NCBI RefSeq assembly: GCF_030718995.1 | Contig: NZ_CP132204.1 | Location: forward strand, 1,550,001-1,614,000 | Source of the DNA: Arthrobacter oryzae | GTDB lineage: Bacteria > Actinomycetota > Actinomycetes > Actinomycetales > Micrococcaceae | Length of the DNA stretch: 64,000 bases | Reading direction: 5' to 3' | Part shown: positions 63,314 to 64,000 of the stretch, in pieces | Position numbering within the stretch: position 1 is the first letter of the stretch | How the letters are laid out: the number at the start of each line of letters is the position of its first letter | Position numbers and translations under genes: made by a program | The notes under the pieces: generated by a model | What the model was told of the DNA's origin: nothing | Seen by the model: only the letters and a program-made list of their open reading frames with translations | The model's database searches: none

Positions 63314-64000
63314 TTGGCTGCTCCGCTGGTTTCGCTCCAGGTGATGAGGCTGCGCAGCAGCTCGGCCACGTGGGCGGGCGCTTCGGCCGGAGCCAGGTGC
63401 GCCACACCTTCCAGCGTCACCGCGTTGGCGGTGCCGCCTCCGGCAGTAATTCCCGCCACTACTTCCGCAGCGAACGACGGCGGCGCAACACCGTCTTCCG
63501 CACCGGCAACAGCCTGGGTGGGAACCCGGATGCTGCCGAGCTCTGCCCGGACGTCGAAGCCGGCCAGCGCCTCGCAGCAGAACGCGTAGCTGAAGCGGTC
63601 GGCGTCGCGCAGGGAGTGCAGCAGCCGGCTGCTGAGCTCGGGCTCGCGTTCCATGAATCCGGGTGCGAACCAGCGCTGCGCCGACCCCTGGATCATCACC
63701 GCGGTGCCCTGGGTGCGGACGGTTTCGGCTCGCTCCAGCCAGCCTTCGGGGGTGCCCAGCTTGGCGCCGGAGCACTGCACGGAGAGGCTCTTGAGCCGTT
63801 CGCCGTGCTTGATGCCCAGCTGCAGCCCGGTGGCTCCGCCGAGGGACACGCCGGCGTAGTGGAACCGCTCGCCCGGGGCGATGGAATCGACAAGTTCGAC
63901 GACGGCGTCGGCCAGTTCGGCGACGTCGAACGATTCCGTCGCGGCCGGTGAGACGCCATGGCCGGGCAGGTCCCAGGCGACGACGTCAAAGTCGTTACCC
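63310..64000 (-). CDS. pcaD: 3-oxoadipate enol-lactonase, 5' end cut by window edge
   Basis: An alpha/beta hydrolase that opens 3-oxoadipate enol-lactone. About 229 C-terminal codons are visible: DFDVVAWDLPGHGVSP, the nucleophile elbow YAGVSLGG, the acid-containing AGAEDGVAPP and the histidine in LEGVAHLAPAE complete the catalytic triad. The start lies beyond position 64000. It is upstream of pcaC in the same operon; further pca genes are expected outside the window. Confidence 0.9.
   Translation of the reverse strand, partial: GNDFDVVAWDLPGHGVSPAATESFDVAELADAVVELVDSIAPGERFHYAGVSLGGATGLQLGIKHGERLKSLSVQCSGAKLGTPEGWLERAETVRTQGTAVMIQGSAQRWFAPGFMEREPELSSRLLHSLRDADRFSYAFCCEALAGFDVRAELGSIRVPTQAVAGAEDGVAPPSFAAEVVAGITAGGGTANAVTLEGVAHLAPAEAPAHVAELLRSLITWSETSGAAK

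Overview
The window is chromosomal DNA of a high-GC Gram-positive bacterium, most likely a soil actinobacterium of the Arthrobacter/Pseudarthrobacter group (Micrococcaceae). This rests on the GC-rich third codon positions, the covalent-flavin alditol oxidase, the beta-ketoadipate genes, a branched-chain 2-oxoacid dehydrogenase, a WXG100-like secretion substrate, and many genes that appear to start at, or a base or two from, the transcription start (leaderless). No rRNA, tRNA, CRISPR array, insertion sequence or prophage was seen.

Layout. 1-5.9 kb: mannitol PTS (mtlD partial, mtlA) with a TetR regulator and the general PTS proteins ptsI and ptsH. 6-12 kb: small DNA-binding and membrane proteins, alditol oxidase behind a LacI-type operator, a PucR regulator divergent from alanine dehydrogenase, and a Gfo/Idh/MocA oxidoreductase. 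12.0-12.2 kb: a symmetric array of six 20-bp repeats with 32-bp spacing. 12.2-18.3 kb: an oligopeptide-type ABC transporter operon. 18.6-26.5 kb: a polytopic membrane protein with a TetR gene, an FMN reductase, a GerMN lipoprotein, a PEP-mutase-family protein divergent from an aminotransferase, and a universal stress protein. 26.5-32.5 kb: a LysR gene, the bkd-type complex (E1alpha, E1beta, E2) and a HisC-like aminotransferase. 32.5-40 kb: a YvlD-type membrane protein, a WXG100-like/hydrolase pair, purB with a histidine phosphatase, and a MarR - small protein - Ser/Thr kinase unit. 40-44.4 kb: an iron/phosphonate-type ABC transporter with a fused permease. 44.4-52.4 kb: an FAD monooxygenase/TetR divergent pair, pobA with an IclR regulator, a FUSC protein, mscL, a DegT-like protein lacking its PLP lysine, and an ACT-domain membrane protein. 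52.4-57.8 kb: a hydantoin-type catabolic operon (MFS transporter, GntR, racemase-like protein, dihydropyrimidinase, arylmalonate-decarboxylase-like protein). 57.8-64 kb: a lipid kinase, a PPOx-like protein, an IclR regulator and the pcaDCFIJ operon running off the right edge.

How the genes work together. EI and HPr supply phosphate for MtlA, and MtlD oxidises the mannitol 1-phosphate formed. PobA makes protocatechuate from 4-hydroxybenzoate, and the pca genes carry out the last steps to succinate and acetyl-CoA; each set has an IclR-type gene nearby. The 52-58 kb operon has its own near-consensus promoter and a tandem GGGATCCC operator fitting the GntR gene inside it. Two of its enzymes lack catalytic cysteines expected in their superfamily, so its substrate may not be a standard hydantoin.

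The most unusual DNA is intergenic: two unrelated-looking repeat families (12.0 and 60.2 kb) share a 32-bp period, a CACTTCC core and a mirrored arrangement.
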